From NCBI GenBank assembly GCA_030704615.1, contig CM060731.1:74814756-74878755 (forward strand): DNA of 64,000 bases. Direction: 5' to 3'. The notes beneath the pieces are model-generated. The model was given only the letters and a program-made list of their open reading frames with translations, was not told where the DNA came from and searched no databases. This DNA is from Takakia lepidozioides. Taxonomy: Eukaryota > Streptophyta > Takakiopsida > Takakiales > Takakiaceae. How positions within the stretch are numbered: the stretch's first letter is position 1; each line of letters starts with the position of its first letter. A program made the translations under genes and the position numbers. Positions 45,369 to 57,700 of this stretch are shown here, in pieces.

Positions 45369-48300
45369 CTACAACCCACGACATGCATAAAGGTAAGAAG
45401 GGTTAGGTCACACCAGATGTGGTTCCTTAACTTGTGCACATGCTGGTAGTGACCGGCTTGTGTTAGAGATGAAAATTTAAAGAATACTCTACGTGCCACA
45501 AAATTTCTCAAATGCTCAAATTGCAATGAATTTGCTCAAATTGCTCAATCTAAATTCGACTATCCTCCCACATGCAGGTTTCAAGTAAATGGGAGTTGTG
45601 GGAGAAGCCTCGCAGGGAATTGGTGGATACGTTATCCACCACTTATGCATCTGACGAATTCAGAGAGACCTGCAAGGACTATGTATGCAACGGAGGAAAT
45701 GTTATATTCACATGTTGAGCTTTTGTTTCTAAGGATAAAAAATTGCATGAGGTTGTCTTGCATGAAAACGAAGGCCATCATTTAGCTGTGTGAAGTGTGA
45801 CCCTGACCTGTTCCGTTTCTGACATTTGAACTTATCGATCGACAGTTTTAGATAGGACTTCAGTATCACGAGCATCATCCATGGGCTTTCTGATCCAGCC
45901 ATTGTTGTACGCAACCTGATTGAGCAGGTGTTTACTTCAAGAACGCAATTGGAAAGGAAATGTAGTGGACTGGAATGAGAGAGATGGACAAAGGTTTTTG
46001 ACGGGTAGTGGGGTTGTAGGACCATGGGCAATAGGACCTTTGTTAGGGGTCGCTTCAAATGCCAGCCTGTTCTTGAATGGTAATGGCTGGATGTCAAGCT
46101 AGTTTTTTAAGTCAAAATCTATTCCCTGAAGCGTGATTGTAGATGGAGCAGTACAACATGAGTTGTAGCTGGTGGTTATGGATGCAACGTTATTATAAGA
46201 AATCAGATTTGGCTAAATTTCATTGCAGACCGTATAATAACCTAGCAAGTTGAGCAAAGCTGAAGTATATATTGGTAGTGAAGTCCATCAGCATTACCAA
46301 CAGAGGTCATGCACTTGCAAGCTGTCACACATTGGGAAAAGGTGCATTACTTGGAGCAGATATGATCCAATGTGGGACTTAATGGTCTTCAGCTCCTGTC
46401 GGACTGTCATATATGCATGTAGGTAGTGATTTAGTGAGAAAATGAGCTCGTGTGGAGCCCTAGGAATTGAGGGGCATTCACAGACGATCATACTAAATAC
46501 TTCACAGTGTGACCATGGAGAGGAATTAAACCCCAACAGCTCCTGACAAGTAATGCTCACAGGATAATTGTCTTGTGCCAACATTGGATGTAGTTAATCT
46601 GCTACTGTACTTCCTTTGTGGTTTTGAACTCCCTGACAACATAACCAGTCGTCAGATAACAGTAAGGTCTTCGACGTTGGGCAAGTTACAGATTCTGAAC
46701 CATTAGTACGCAAAATTTCTAACTATCTTTTATTTCGTGGTCTGAAGTAGTGAAAGGCATGTAGCATTGTTACCCCTTTGAATGTCCAAGCCTTGCCCCC
46801 ATCGCTTCAGTACCCGGTGGTGCTGTTCCAAGGTCCAGTAGCCTAAATGATGGTGGCCAAGCTACATGGTGGTCACAGCAATTGGGAAGTGACTTGATGG
46901 ACAAGATACTGATGAAACCTTGCCTTGTGTGTTTCCCGTGGTGCTCAGTGACTGGACTCACAATTCTGTTTTCTTCCCTTAATCAACACCCACAACTGAC
47001 AAAGTGTTACTGACATGTATGTACATGTTATTATTTCTCATGTTTCTAACCGTGTTTGTGAGAATTGAGGCACTGCTGGGATTATCTTAGTTGTGATTGT
47101 AAGTTTTGGAAGAGTGGTCAGCTTGGGGTTGCTAGCTGTGGGGTTCATTGGGGGTATGGGATTGATAATGGTGTGCAGTATTTACAAATAAAAGAGTAGA
47201 GGATGAAAAAATAGTGAAGAGGGAAAACACCATCATATGTACGCCAGAGGAGTTGTGAATGCAGCATATATCTTACATCAAGAAAAGCTTTCTCTGTATG
47301 TGTCTTCCTTGTACATCTGCCATTTGGAAAAGTCTCTCCAACTTTTCATTTTTAGAACTGGTAAGGTGTGCGTAGTGACTACTTACAAGGGGCCGACCCT
47401 TGCAGGCCCATTGCCATCATTCCGTATGATAACTCGCCTATGCAAGCTGGGCATAGGCGGTTGTCCGTCGCAGGTTTCCCCATTTGCACTCTCTATCTGT
47501 AGATTGTGGGAGCCCACCCTGAGAAGGTGAGAATTGGGAGGCTCTCTATCACTTTGTTAATTTAACCGATTAATTTTCAAATGGTGTCAGTGCAGACACT
47601 GTTGGTGAAATGTGTAGGAGATGGTTTTGGAAGTGCTTGTTGTTTCTGTCCTCTCCAAGTCTCTCTCTAATGAATTTGACAGATCCTGGGAGGAGGGGTT
47701 CTTCCAATCTCTAGAGTTCGTATATTTGTGGGTAGAGATTACAGTGTTCAATTCATTTGTCATTGCACGGGATTTTAATCTTTTCATGATATGCTCACCA
47801 AGTTGTTTTTTATACACAGTCTGTCACAATTGACATTGGCTTCATTCAAAGTGCTCATACCTTCACAAGTAAAATGGTAGAAACTGTGAGAAAATAGTAG
47901 TTTGAGTTGGTTGTCAACAGTGAGATTTGCATGGCTGATGTCACTGATGTTTTTGTCTCCTGGTTCAATCTGCATTAGATTTGATGTGTCTTGCACCTTG
48001 CTTACCTTTCTGTTTCTTTCCCTGCTCTACTTTTCTTACTTTCTCTTCTCCACCATGCCATGTGTGGTCCTGATTTGACCAACCTCCAGCAAGCACCAGT
48101 AGTGCTTTGCTAGTTATAAGATACCGCCTCACTTACTTGCTCTCTCTCCAGCTGTGGTTCATATCCTCTTATTTGCAGATCCTCTGTCTCCATCACTTCC
48201 TCAGCCTCTTTTAGCAGCTTGTTCCGCTGTCTCTCAAATGATCGCTCTATGACTCTCGTGTCTACTATTAAGAAAACTGGACTGTGGTGGGCAGACCAGA

Positions 48301-48480
48301 CTACATCTACATAATGTTAAAACTGGATTTTGCAATTAGGATGGTCATTTACCTCGGTCTGAGAGAGAAAGCCACAGTTCTATAGATTAGCGTGATTAAT
48401 TTTAAAGTCGCACTCTTAGGGTTTAATTCTCCTCAAAAACCCACCGATATATACTTTAAGCTGCCCCCGCCTCTCTCTCT
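45369..48480. other. no gene recognised
   Basis: Frames of 60-120 codons on both strands (for example 46097-45729 minus, 46584-46294 minus, 47237-47530 plus) show no known motifs, and none matches dynein. The part next to 45368 is presumably dynein intron. Confidence 0.4.
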
Positions 48481-48489
48481 CTCTCTCTC

Positions 48490-49180
48490 TACACCATACA
48501 TACAAACAACCATGTCAACATTGGAAATAGCCGACACAATAACACTGTAACAGACCAAGAAATAACCCACCAAGACATGACAAACGTGATATACGACAGT
48601 TTCACGTCCAATGACCATCATGCCCTAAAGGTAACACATGGAAACGCCTGCCCAACAGTACAAACTTCCACAACGCCTTGTGGAACGTCCCTTCGGACCG
48701 TGAAGAAATAACAATCTTCGTAGATATTGCAAAATTCCCCTACTTGGCAAAACCGGGAATTACAGATTCGTGACTTTCGCCGAAGAACTAAAAGACGCAA
48801 AATTCACAATATTAATAGAAGACAGCCATTTCATGTTCGACTACACAAAAACAATAACGGAATGGTCCGATCATTGGAGGAGGAGAGGCGAGGACATGAG
48901 GTGGATGGGTGGAAACAACATGAGCTTCACGAAAAAAAACTCCTAAAAAATAACGCAAACAACTCTGGCTCGACGTCCGGTAACAACAAATGTCAAAAAA
49001 CAAACAACGACGAGATGTACAATACAATAGAAGTCCTTAACAAAAATGGCCAAAAAATGGATGGAGAATCCGTACGTTCAGGGGATCTCGTTGCAATCAA
49101 GTGTAACATCCGATATTGGATGAATTTCGAGCCGCGGGAGCGGCGAGAGTATTCAGGGCCAAATTACAACCGGTAACCTG
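48490..49180 (+). other. possible decayed coding sequence, unknown family
   Basis: In consecutive plus-strand frames one reads DQEITHQDMTNVIYDSFTSN, SDREEITIFVDIAKFPYLAK, ELKDAKFTILIEDSHFMFDY and TEWSDHWRRRGEDMRWMGGN, then VLNKNGQKMDGESVRSGDLV followed by AIKC. These look like one protein broken by frameshifts. The base composition (A/C-rich) differs from the flanks and resembles that of the Helitron Rep block. I do not recognise the family. A short GC-rich segment (49125-49170) resembles 53885-53930 in inverse orientation (GAGCCGCGGGAGCG). Confidence 0.35.
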
Positions 49181-50247
49181 CTGACTCCCACCTGCTACCT
49201 CACATAACCAGTTTTAGGATAAGTTGAGCTGTTAGATGTTTTCCATGTGTGTCGTCCATTCCTTAAAATGCTATGTGCATTGTCCGATCAATTGAGCCCT
49301 TATTTGACATGACAAGCTAAAACGGTCACTCTACCTACCTATCTCTTCGACCTTGTTAAGTGAGGGATTAGCATTCACTTTATGAGGTCCGCTTTCTGTG
49401 GAGTCATGCAGTGGGAAATGTTTGAAGGGCAATGACTATGGGTTATAACCGAAGTCCTTAGAATTAGAGAAGGACACATTGGCAAGACCCATCCACATGG
49501 TAGGTAGGAAAAAATTGAAGGGCGAAGAGTATGGGTTATATCCAGCGTCCTCAAAGCCAATAAAACCATGACACATTGGCAAAACTCATCCTAAAACTAG
49601 TTGTGTGGTTCAATATACTTTACATGGAAGAGAGAGAGGATTTCATACATGTCAAATGTATAGGAGGAAGGGCATGAGTGGAGGGCCTTCCGCCATATGA
49701 GGGCCGTAGACGAGGGCGGTAGCCCGAGACCAGGTCCCGAAAATGGCGGAAGGGCATATACAATGGCCTTTCTCCTGCGTAAAGAACTATCCAAGGGTTT
49801 GCCCCTATTTCTTTCCACCATCTTTATCTTTCCAAGTTCTATCCAACCTATGTCATATCGTCGTGCTAGCTTGTCAGAGCGACCAACCATACTATCATTC
49901 TTACTTGCTAAGCATTGTGATTTTGTGAATATCTTCGTGAAGTACCTAATGAACAACATGAGATGAACACGCTTGAATGGACAAACAAGCTGCAGACTTA
50001 GCAGACGCAAGTGAATCGCTCTGAAGAGGTGATGCTGCACTTAACAAATGAGCCTTGCAGGGAGGAGATCGACACATAAGCAAGAGGCACTCCGCAGCAA
50101 TGTCTAGAGTAGGTGGCTCCAAACTTCGAGATATCTTGAGAACGAGAAGTTATATGTAAATTTCCACACAGTTTCTTCGCAGAATAACCTTCCAAACCCT
50201 GGACAACAGCCATCGTGCTAAAATTGACACGAATCTCCACTATAATC
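49181..50247. other. no gene recognised
   Basis: 49125-49200 resembles 14310-14375 (ATTCAGGGCCAAATTACAAC against ATTCAAGGGCCCAAATTACA), a dispersed repeat. 49400-49590 has an imperfect duplication of GTATGGGTTATA(A/T)CC. No credible gene. Confidence 0.35.
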
Positions 50248-52520
50248 ATGATGACGGAGCGCCGAAAATTGTGTGCTCAAAATGCACTTGACTCATGGAG
50301 AGAATTTAAAGGATATGATACTTCCAAGACGATAGCGGATCTTTCAAAGGTTAATAATGTAAAAAGTTTGGTCAATATGCTTGTGATGTTTATTCTACAA
50401 GTCGCAAAAAAAGATGGATCGCTCTACCCTCCTACAAAGGTTTATGGATTGCTCATTCTTTAGTCTTATTTTAATTTCCTCTCTGCTTGATCTCTCTCTC
50501 ATTTGTTCAGTGACTGATATATTTATTGATTGTGGTGTCTTCATGAATAGCATCCAAGGACTCGTCCAAGCTATTGGACGCCTCATTCGGGCTCGTCAAG
50601 AACAAGGAATGGTTCATATTGGTATTCCTGAAGTGAAGTTTAATCTCTTTCAAGATGTGCATTCGACTTATTGCATATTTCTCAGGAGATTGGTGAGTGA
50701 ATCCATGGACAAATATGATGTTGTAGTCAATATAAGCATCGATCTCACTATATGTTCTTATACTCTTCATTCTGGTGCTAAAGATACCGAATCTGACGAT
50801 GATGTAAATGACATGTTGAGTGTAAGTTCGCTCCACCGGCAGACCACTTTGTGAATGATGTCGACGATGAAGTCGCAAATACTAAAAACGATCTAACTTT
50901 TGATGTTCTTGGCAATGACTCTCATGCACCAGCCAAGGCTAAGAACTCTCGATTTAGGAAACTGGACGAATATGAGGAGGACAGCGTGAACGCCGGAGGC
51001 TGCCGACGGAACAAACATGCTAAGGTGGTCATCCAAAGCTCGTTTGGGAAGATCCGTAAATGAAAGCAACGTTCTGACCAGGGAATAAGATATTATGATA
51101 TTAGCTTAGCCTAAATGTCAATCTAGTACCCATGGGATGCAATCTAGTGGCAAATAATCGCCAGATTTTGACCTCACGCGGGTCTTGGCGACATGGGCAA
51201 AGGGAAATGAGGCTGAAAATTGCAATCTTTTCGCCAAAAGCTGATCTGGTGGGGCCATCATTCGCCAAAGGGGGTGCAAGAGGGAGGCACATGACGCCAT
51301 ATTGAATGAAGGCAATTTACAACAGAGGAGCCAGTTCCCACCGACCACCTGCAGGACATCGCCCCATTCCGAGTGGGCGGGAGGACGTGGAGCCAGCTAT
51401 GCTGCCCATTTTTCTACACACACACACATATATATATATATGGGTAAGTATAGTCTGTATAGATAGACTTTCAGAGATAAATTTGTAGCTTGTGTATGGG
51501 TAGCTTATCGGTAGATAACTCCTTTGGTAGCTATTCCACTTGGTGTTCAATTCCTAACACCTCATTATTTTTTCGATAGCAACCTGGTTTGGATGATAAA
51601 GTTCTTAAATATGAAAAAGATGGCCGTGGAGGAGACTGTAGAGGAGGAGGATAATCAAAATGGTGGTAGAGATTTACAAAAACAGAATGAGACATTCACT
51701 TATTCATTTTTTTTGGGATGAAAAGACACATGCAAGTCGCCTCAGCAAGTCTAATAGGTTCAACACCCATTCAAAATCTCATATTATCGCCAGTCATCTC
51801 GACTATGTAGTTTGCGCCATACGTGCTCCTCTAAGGTTCTCATGGACGCCACTTGTGCTACAATGTAAATACCTTAAAAGAAACGCTGAATCTAAGGTTC
51901 TCATATTTTTGCAACCGCAACTTCTTCATGTGGGCAGCATCGGAGTTGCGTAAGATCGATGATTATGATTTCTAGCTTGTAAATCTTTCTACAGGGCTTG
52001 TGCTACAATAAGATTTGTTTCCAACTTTCTTTGAAGTCTTATCGAGCTTATTGTCAAGTATCTTTGTGCACAATGGTAACTATACATTATGTATTGTTTT
52101 GTGCAGGTTTAGTCAAGGGATTTCGAAGAATTTGTGATTGGACCTTATTCACTGTGGCGCTGAAGTGAATTGCCCTACCAGCGATGTCATTAACACTTAC
52201 ATACACATCATGAATCACCGTCTTGTTGTAGGAGAAGAAGCAGGACCGCAACCGTTTTTTCTAACCCCTCGCTCCAAATGGTATTATAAGGTTGATGTGT
52301 GGTACTCAAAATGCCTTGTCGGAGTCAATATGCTCAAATCTTATACTTAAAGACTCACCTGTGAGATACCAGTACTTGTAGGAAAAGTGTTGATCAACAA
52401 AGCTGGTAGATCTGTTGGTATTAGTAGCATGCATGACGCAAACGTATCAGTGGAGGACGGGATGCTACAGACCAGTCACATGGACCATAAGTCCTACGAA
52501 AAGTAAGATTCGATGATTTA
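50248..52520 (+). pseudogene. Crypton/DUF3504-like tyrosine recombinase, broken exons
   Basis: Exon-like pieces in order. 50248-50439 encodes ALDSWREFKGYDTSKTIADL and FILQVAKKDGSLYPPTK, the start of the DUF3504/Crypton domain (family wording EVRKKDGSxYPP). 50551-50692 encodes IQGLVQAIGRLIRARQEQG, ending at a GTGAGT donor. 52170-52345 encodes PQPFFLTPRSKWYYKVDVWY and SKCLVGVNMLKS (family: FYLxPxxxxxxDVWYSxxPLGxNxL). 52400-52500 encodes AGRSVGISSMHDANVSVEDG and TSHMDHKSYEKYDQ, in the place of the catalytic TNHSLR and TGHRS...Y. The second histidine and the nucleophilic tyrosine persist, but the arginine of HxxR is lost. The first two exons do not join in phase at the best splice pair, and a stop lies at 52349. 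Between them, 50851-51063 encodes an acidic/basic linker. Confidence 0.6.
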
Positions 52521-54789
52521 ATGGCAATTGGATTTTGTATCAATGTGTTGATCTTTTAGGTATGGCTATGTGTTAACAGGTATGATCAAAGTTCCAATGG
52601 TATTCAAGATCGTGCGAGTTAGAGGATAATCTTTGGAGAGGTTCGTCCTGATGGCAAGTCAGTTCGATTTGCTGATCTGCTTGACGGAGAGAGGGATAGG
52701 TACCAGAAGCTTAGTGTATGTATGTACATCCATATGTTCGGTTTCATTTTATAACTTATGGTGTCACTTTACCCTGAGGTTGGGTAGTCCATGAGCATGC
52801 TCACGTGAGCACAAGGGCATATTCCCCGAATTTCCATGATACCCGTAAAATATTCCACAACGAAACGAAATGGGCGAAATAACACATAAAGAACAAGTAG
52901 CCCCTATACCTGATGAACATATTACTATATAGGCGTGGTTTTTCTCCACAACAGGAGCGGGAGAGGGCCTCCTCGCCTATGGATAATTTCGCACAGCGAA
53001 ACTCTGTACCAACCAGCTTGAGAAGAAATCACACTGTAGCTGAAAGGATGAATAGGTCACTTTTAAAGTCCCCACCCATTCCTTTTGGATGTGGGATTGT
53101 TGGGTGATGGGATTTCGTATAGAAAGTTTTGACTCAAGCTATACCACTAAGGGTTTCTCAATGCGAAACCCACTGCTGCTTAGGTTTGTGCCCAATCACC
53201 AAATATTTCTCAATGCGAAACTTGCCGCCGCCGCCGCTATAGGTTTAGGTTTTTTGGCTACACTACTTAAGGTTTGGCCTCGCTGAATTGGCACAGATAT
53301 AACATACCAGTCCTCTATACCTGCTTATGGAAAGATATAACTCCTATTACCGAGCTTAAAAGACATAAAACTCCCATGACCGGGGGGTTGTGCCCCCATA
53401 CCAACCCCACTTTACCCTAAAAGGCTACTACTTCCGTTTGAAAGGTAAACGCCTTCTAGCAGCCGTAACCTGGCAACATAGGAGGGTCAGTAACCGGTTG
53501 ATTTCCATTTTTCTCAACAAAGCTCAAGAAGCCGACACTACCTATCCTGCAAAAGTACCATAAAAAATGTTGAACTAGTGCGGAGCAACCTGGAGGACTA
53601 GTTCTAGTCTGAATGTCGGAGACTAGTTTTAGTGTATAGCAGGAATAGGGGGCCTTAATGAACGAGAAGAGATCTGACATTTTTTCAATGGTCATGATCG
53701 CATCTGGAGGCGCAGATATGACGCGCAGTCGCTGCAATCGTTGTGCATCATCCATGAGGGCGTTGTTTCATCCACGAAGGCTATTGTTACATCCGGGAAG
53801 GCATTCATTTCATTCAACAGTTCTCTACATGAAGTAAGGTAATCGCCACATGTCAACCGATTACCTGACATGGGTCGGTCGCCCTTTCGTCTCGCAGTCG
53901 CTCCCGCGGCTCGACTTCCAGGGCTCCCCATTATATGCGGTAATGGCTTTCCACGCAGCAATTACCTAGTTCGCATGTGCCAATAAAATACAAAGAAAAA
54001 TATTGGCAAGCTCTTTCCACTCTGTAAGCACCCCTGCTAGGTAAAAGCTGGTGTTTCTTCTTTGGGTTGTTTTGGGCTGCCCATCAAGCATGCCTTTGGT
54101 ACTGGAAATGAATACAATCCTGAAATGAAATCATCCATCCATTCCCAAGAAACTACTTCAGTAAAACTATACCTTTCTTTTCGAAGTCCTTTTCATCTGC
54201 ACTACGCACACCTATCCAGAAAAGCAACCATACATATGCAGCCATTTTTACTGGATATGGTTTTACCCCATTCCAGTACTTATCCCGCAATCCCAATATG
54301 TACAAATTTGAGGCAGCGAGAGATTTTGAGTGGCAGTATCATTGCCTTTCCTGTTGGTCGCAGAACTGACTAAGGCCGATTCGCAAATAGACTCTCAATT
54401 TTGGGATTTTCAATACCGGTCATAAACAGATATTTGTGTTATCTGGAGGCTCCCTGGGTACACTTTGAAAATCAAGCAACACAGTTAATTAAAAGGATTC
54501 AAACCATGAGGCCATGACTCCATAAGCCCTCAAAGGAGCACTGGAACAATCTACTTCACACCAGAGTCTTTTCTCTCTATAATGAAACTAGTACCCTTAA
54601 TTGATCGAATATGTTTTGATTTAAAATAAACAATATTTTTCAATTTTCACACCTTGTTGCTTGAGAAATCAATGGAATTGAATAGACATGTACAATTAGA
54701 AGGTGAATAGGCAAGATGCGGAGTGTTTCAATTTCCTACGCAACTGGAAAATTCATCCTTCCCTTACCTTTTCTCTATCAATACATGTC
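52521..54789. other. repeat fragments, no gene recognised
   Basis: 52752-52790 (ATAACTTATGGTGTCACTTT, then ACCCTGAGG) and 53400-53455 (CCCCACTTTACCCTAAAAGG, then CTACTACTTCCG) are 3' pieces of the SINE in minus orientation. 53150-53240 has GGTTTCTCAATGCGAAACCC and a variant, plus a CCG triplet run. 53620-53660 is a partial copy of the dispersed repeat at 15365. The right end holds the FBPase 3' UTR. Confidence 0.5.
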
Positions 54790-57700
54790 TTAGACCTTAA
54801 GGAAGACTGGTGCTGAGACTGTCTCTGCAGCATATAAATTCTTTACCTCCTCTACATCTTCGTAGCTCCCCAAGAAAATCGGTGACCGTTCATGGATCTT
54901 TGAGGGGACAAGGTCAAGTGCCTGCGATCCAACCCAGATAAAAAAATGAGCCAGACAAAATGAACTAAAACACTTGTATTAGAAGTGACATTCTTGCATG
55001 AGTTTCAAAGGTTGTCTGATTAGAAGCTCGACCTCAGCTCGACCCATGATTTTATAACTCTGATCTCAACATGACTGACGCCTACCTTCATGACTAGCTG
55101 CTGCATTTGAGAAAAGATAAAAAAATATTTGCCCCAAGCAATTCATCTAGCTGGCATGGTTTTTCAGCAATCCCATTTAAATTATACAATTTAGTAGAAC
55201 AAAGTGGAGGTCTGATTCAAATTATAAGTTGCAGCCTGAGGAACATACCCGTCCTTTCCCGGTGAATGCTTGACCTCCAGCTTGCTCCATAAGAAATGAC
55301 ATTGGGAAGACCTCATAGAGGACCCTGGCGGCCATTTCACAGGTTAGAAATATTGCACAAATCCAGCGACACAAATTCCAGCTAGTCAAAAAGTACCCAC
55401 AACACAGAGATCTTCTTTTCACTGATGCACCATTACTTGCTCTGCTGAAAAAAATGTTGAATCCACTGCTTAGTATCTAGATGAATTTTGGAAGTACATG
55501 AAGACAGTAGGTGGTTACTCTCTCGCCTCTGAGCCAAGGTGAGATATTCAAGGCTACATTAGGTCGAAGGGTCTTACAGACTTTTGAAGGTCTAGATTTT
55601 GAAGCCACTTGATTTATTATTGCAGCCTCTCCACTACATTTTGTATGCCAATCATATGCAAAAATGAGGACTAGCTACGAGGAAAGGTGGAGATATACCG
55701 AAGCTTGCCATTAGGGCTCTTCTTATCAGCGGGATACATGAAGATACCTCCATACAGCAGTGTCCTATGGACATCTGCTACCATGCTGCATCACCCATTG
55801 TAATCTTCAAGTTAGGATCAGACAACTAGAGTAGCAAATATCCCCCCTTGCACTGTATGCAATCTCAAAGTCCCTTGATGTCAAAATTTCGATGACCTCT
55901 CACATGCCAACTGCACCAGCAAGGGTAACTAAAATTACAAGATTGATCTCCTCTTTCCTCCATAAGTAAATCAATCTTTTGATGAGGTACTACCTGCCAA
56001 TGTATCTCAAAGACTTGGGAGATGAGCCATCTTTTGGGAACTTGGCTTTCTCAACATACCTGCACATAAACCCCTCAGTAATATCAGTAAACGAAACTGT
56101 CGTGCAGAGTTAACCACATGGGATAGCAACCCTTTGGGAACATACGACCCAAGCCAACTCAGAGGTTCCTAGGGGGCTTGAGCAATAAATGGGCATGTCC
56201 TTTTGGTAGATCAAGTGCCTTGTCAGACAAAAGGCTGACCATGCTCGATAGGGAATTGCTTAAGCCTGTGTCTATCTAGGGGATATGACACCACTAAAGT
56301 CATTCAGAGCCTTCCCATTGTACACCTGGTATCATAAGTAAAGATAGGGAACCTTCCTTGACACAGCTTACAGTTACTGATTTCCTATCTGAAACATTGG
56401 TTTAATACATCAAATTGCAAGCAACATAACAACTTACAATGTTGTGGGCTTGTCCCAGTTTTTGGCATTTCCTTCATTCACGGAGTAAATCTTTCCTTTC
56501 TTTGGAATCTGTGCACAGAAGTCTAGTGAGTATCCCAAAATTTGCAACTAGAAATTATTGTAGCACAATCAGTGAAAGAAAGAACTGAACCAGTTCAGGT
56601 CCAGTTTTAGGGCTGAATAGCTCATAGCTGTCAGATCTTCCCATCAGAGCTTGTAGTATCCTTGTGGTTTAGTCAGATTCTACTATTTAAGAATCCATAT
56701 GTTTTAGATGCACCAGACAACGAGACAACCTAGTTCACGAAATCAGACTTCGTAGCAAACTAGGAGTCTATCCAAATTGCTCTGCATGCTCTTTCCACAC
56801 AAAAACTTTGGAAAATAAGAACCTATATCTCCTTGTGCCAATCACAGTGGGACACACGTCCCTTATATGCCTCTCTCTATGCCATCTGGGTAGGTCACTG
56901 GTGGGGTTTACCTCTGCCACCTCTTCCAAAGAAGAAATCATTTTTCCAAACAAAGGAAACAACGGCCCAAAGGGCTGGCTCCTTCGGCCTTTTGCAACAA
57001 AACCATTTCAACAACCCCTTCACCACCCAGTCCAGCACTCTGAACAGAATCAGCAGAGTACCTTGATGTCAGGGTGTGTCAAGATGAACTCCCCAAGAGA
57101 TGGGTCAAGGGTGAACCCATTCACTCCTGAGCCTGTGCTCAACACCAACTGCAAAACACATTCCATTTGAGGCATTGCAACCCTCCCTCTAAACAGCAGA
57201 ACACAGGTTAAGTTTGCTTCTCCCAGCTTTTCTTACTGTGTGTTAAGGATCCACCCTTTGATGGTGACTAGAAGACATAACATCCAAACATTTCTCGCTA
57301 TGGTGAGCATCATCTGTATCCTTTCACATCATCTACTTCCTGCTATAAATCCAATGAATTCTCAAAAGTACTCTCCCATGCTTGTGGGGACTCCATCCCC
57401 TAACGAATTTAAGCATTATTGCAAAACAGGCCAATTTCCTCATACACACATATTTTGTTTCGATTCTAAATATTCGTCACACATCTTGCCCCATAGGCTC
57501 TTTAGATTTCAAAGTCCTTTTCTTTCTTTTGTTCCTCCTCTGTTTACTTCCTCTATACCATCCTGCCTCTCTATATCTCAACCCCTCTTCGTCCCTTTCT
57601 TGGTAATATGGTTAGAACCAAACCGTGCATGAGCTGCCATACATGCAATAGCCTGCAGCTACCATGGTGTGGCCAGGCTGAAGCACATCATCAACTGTGC

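Noticed and set aside
45369-48480. Further dynein exons upstream of the 59-codon fragment
   Set aside because: I read the minus strand for AAA or stalk motifs and found none, so I did not extend the fragment.
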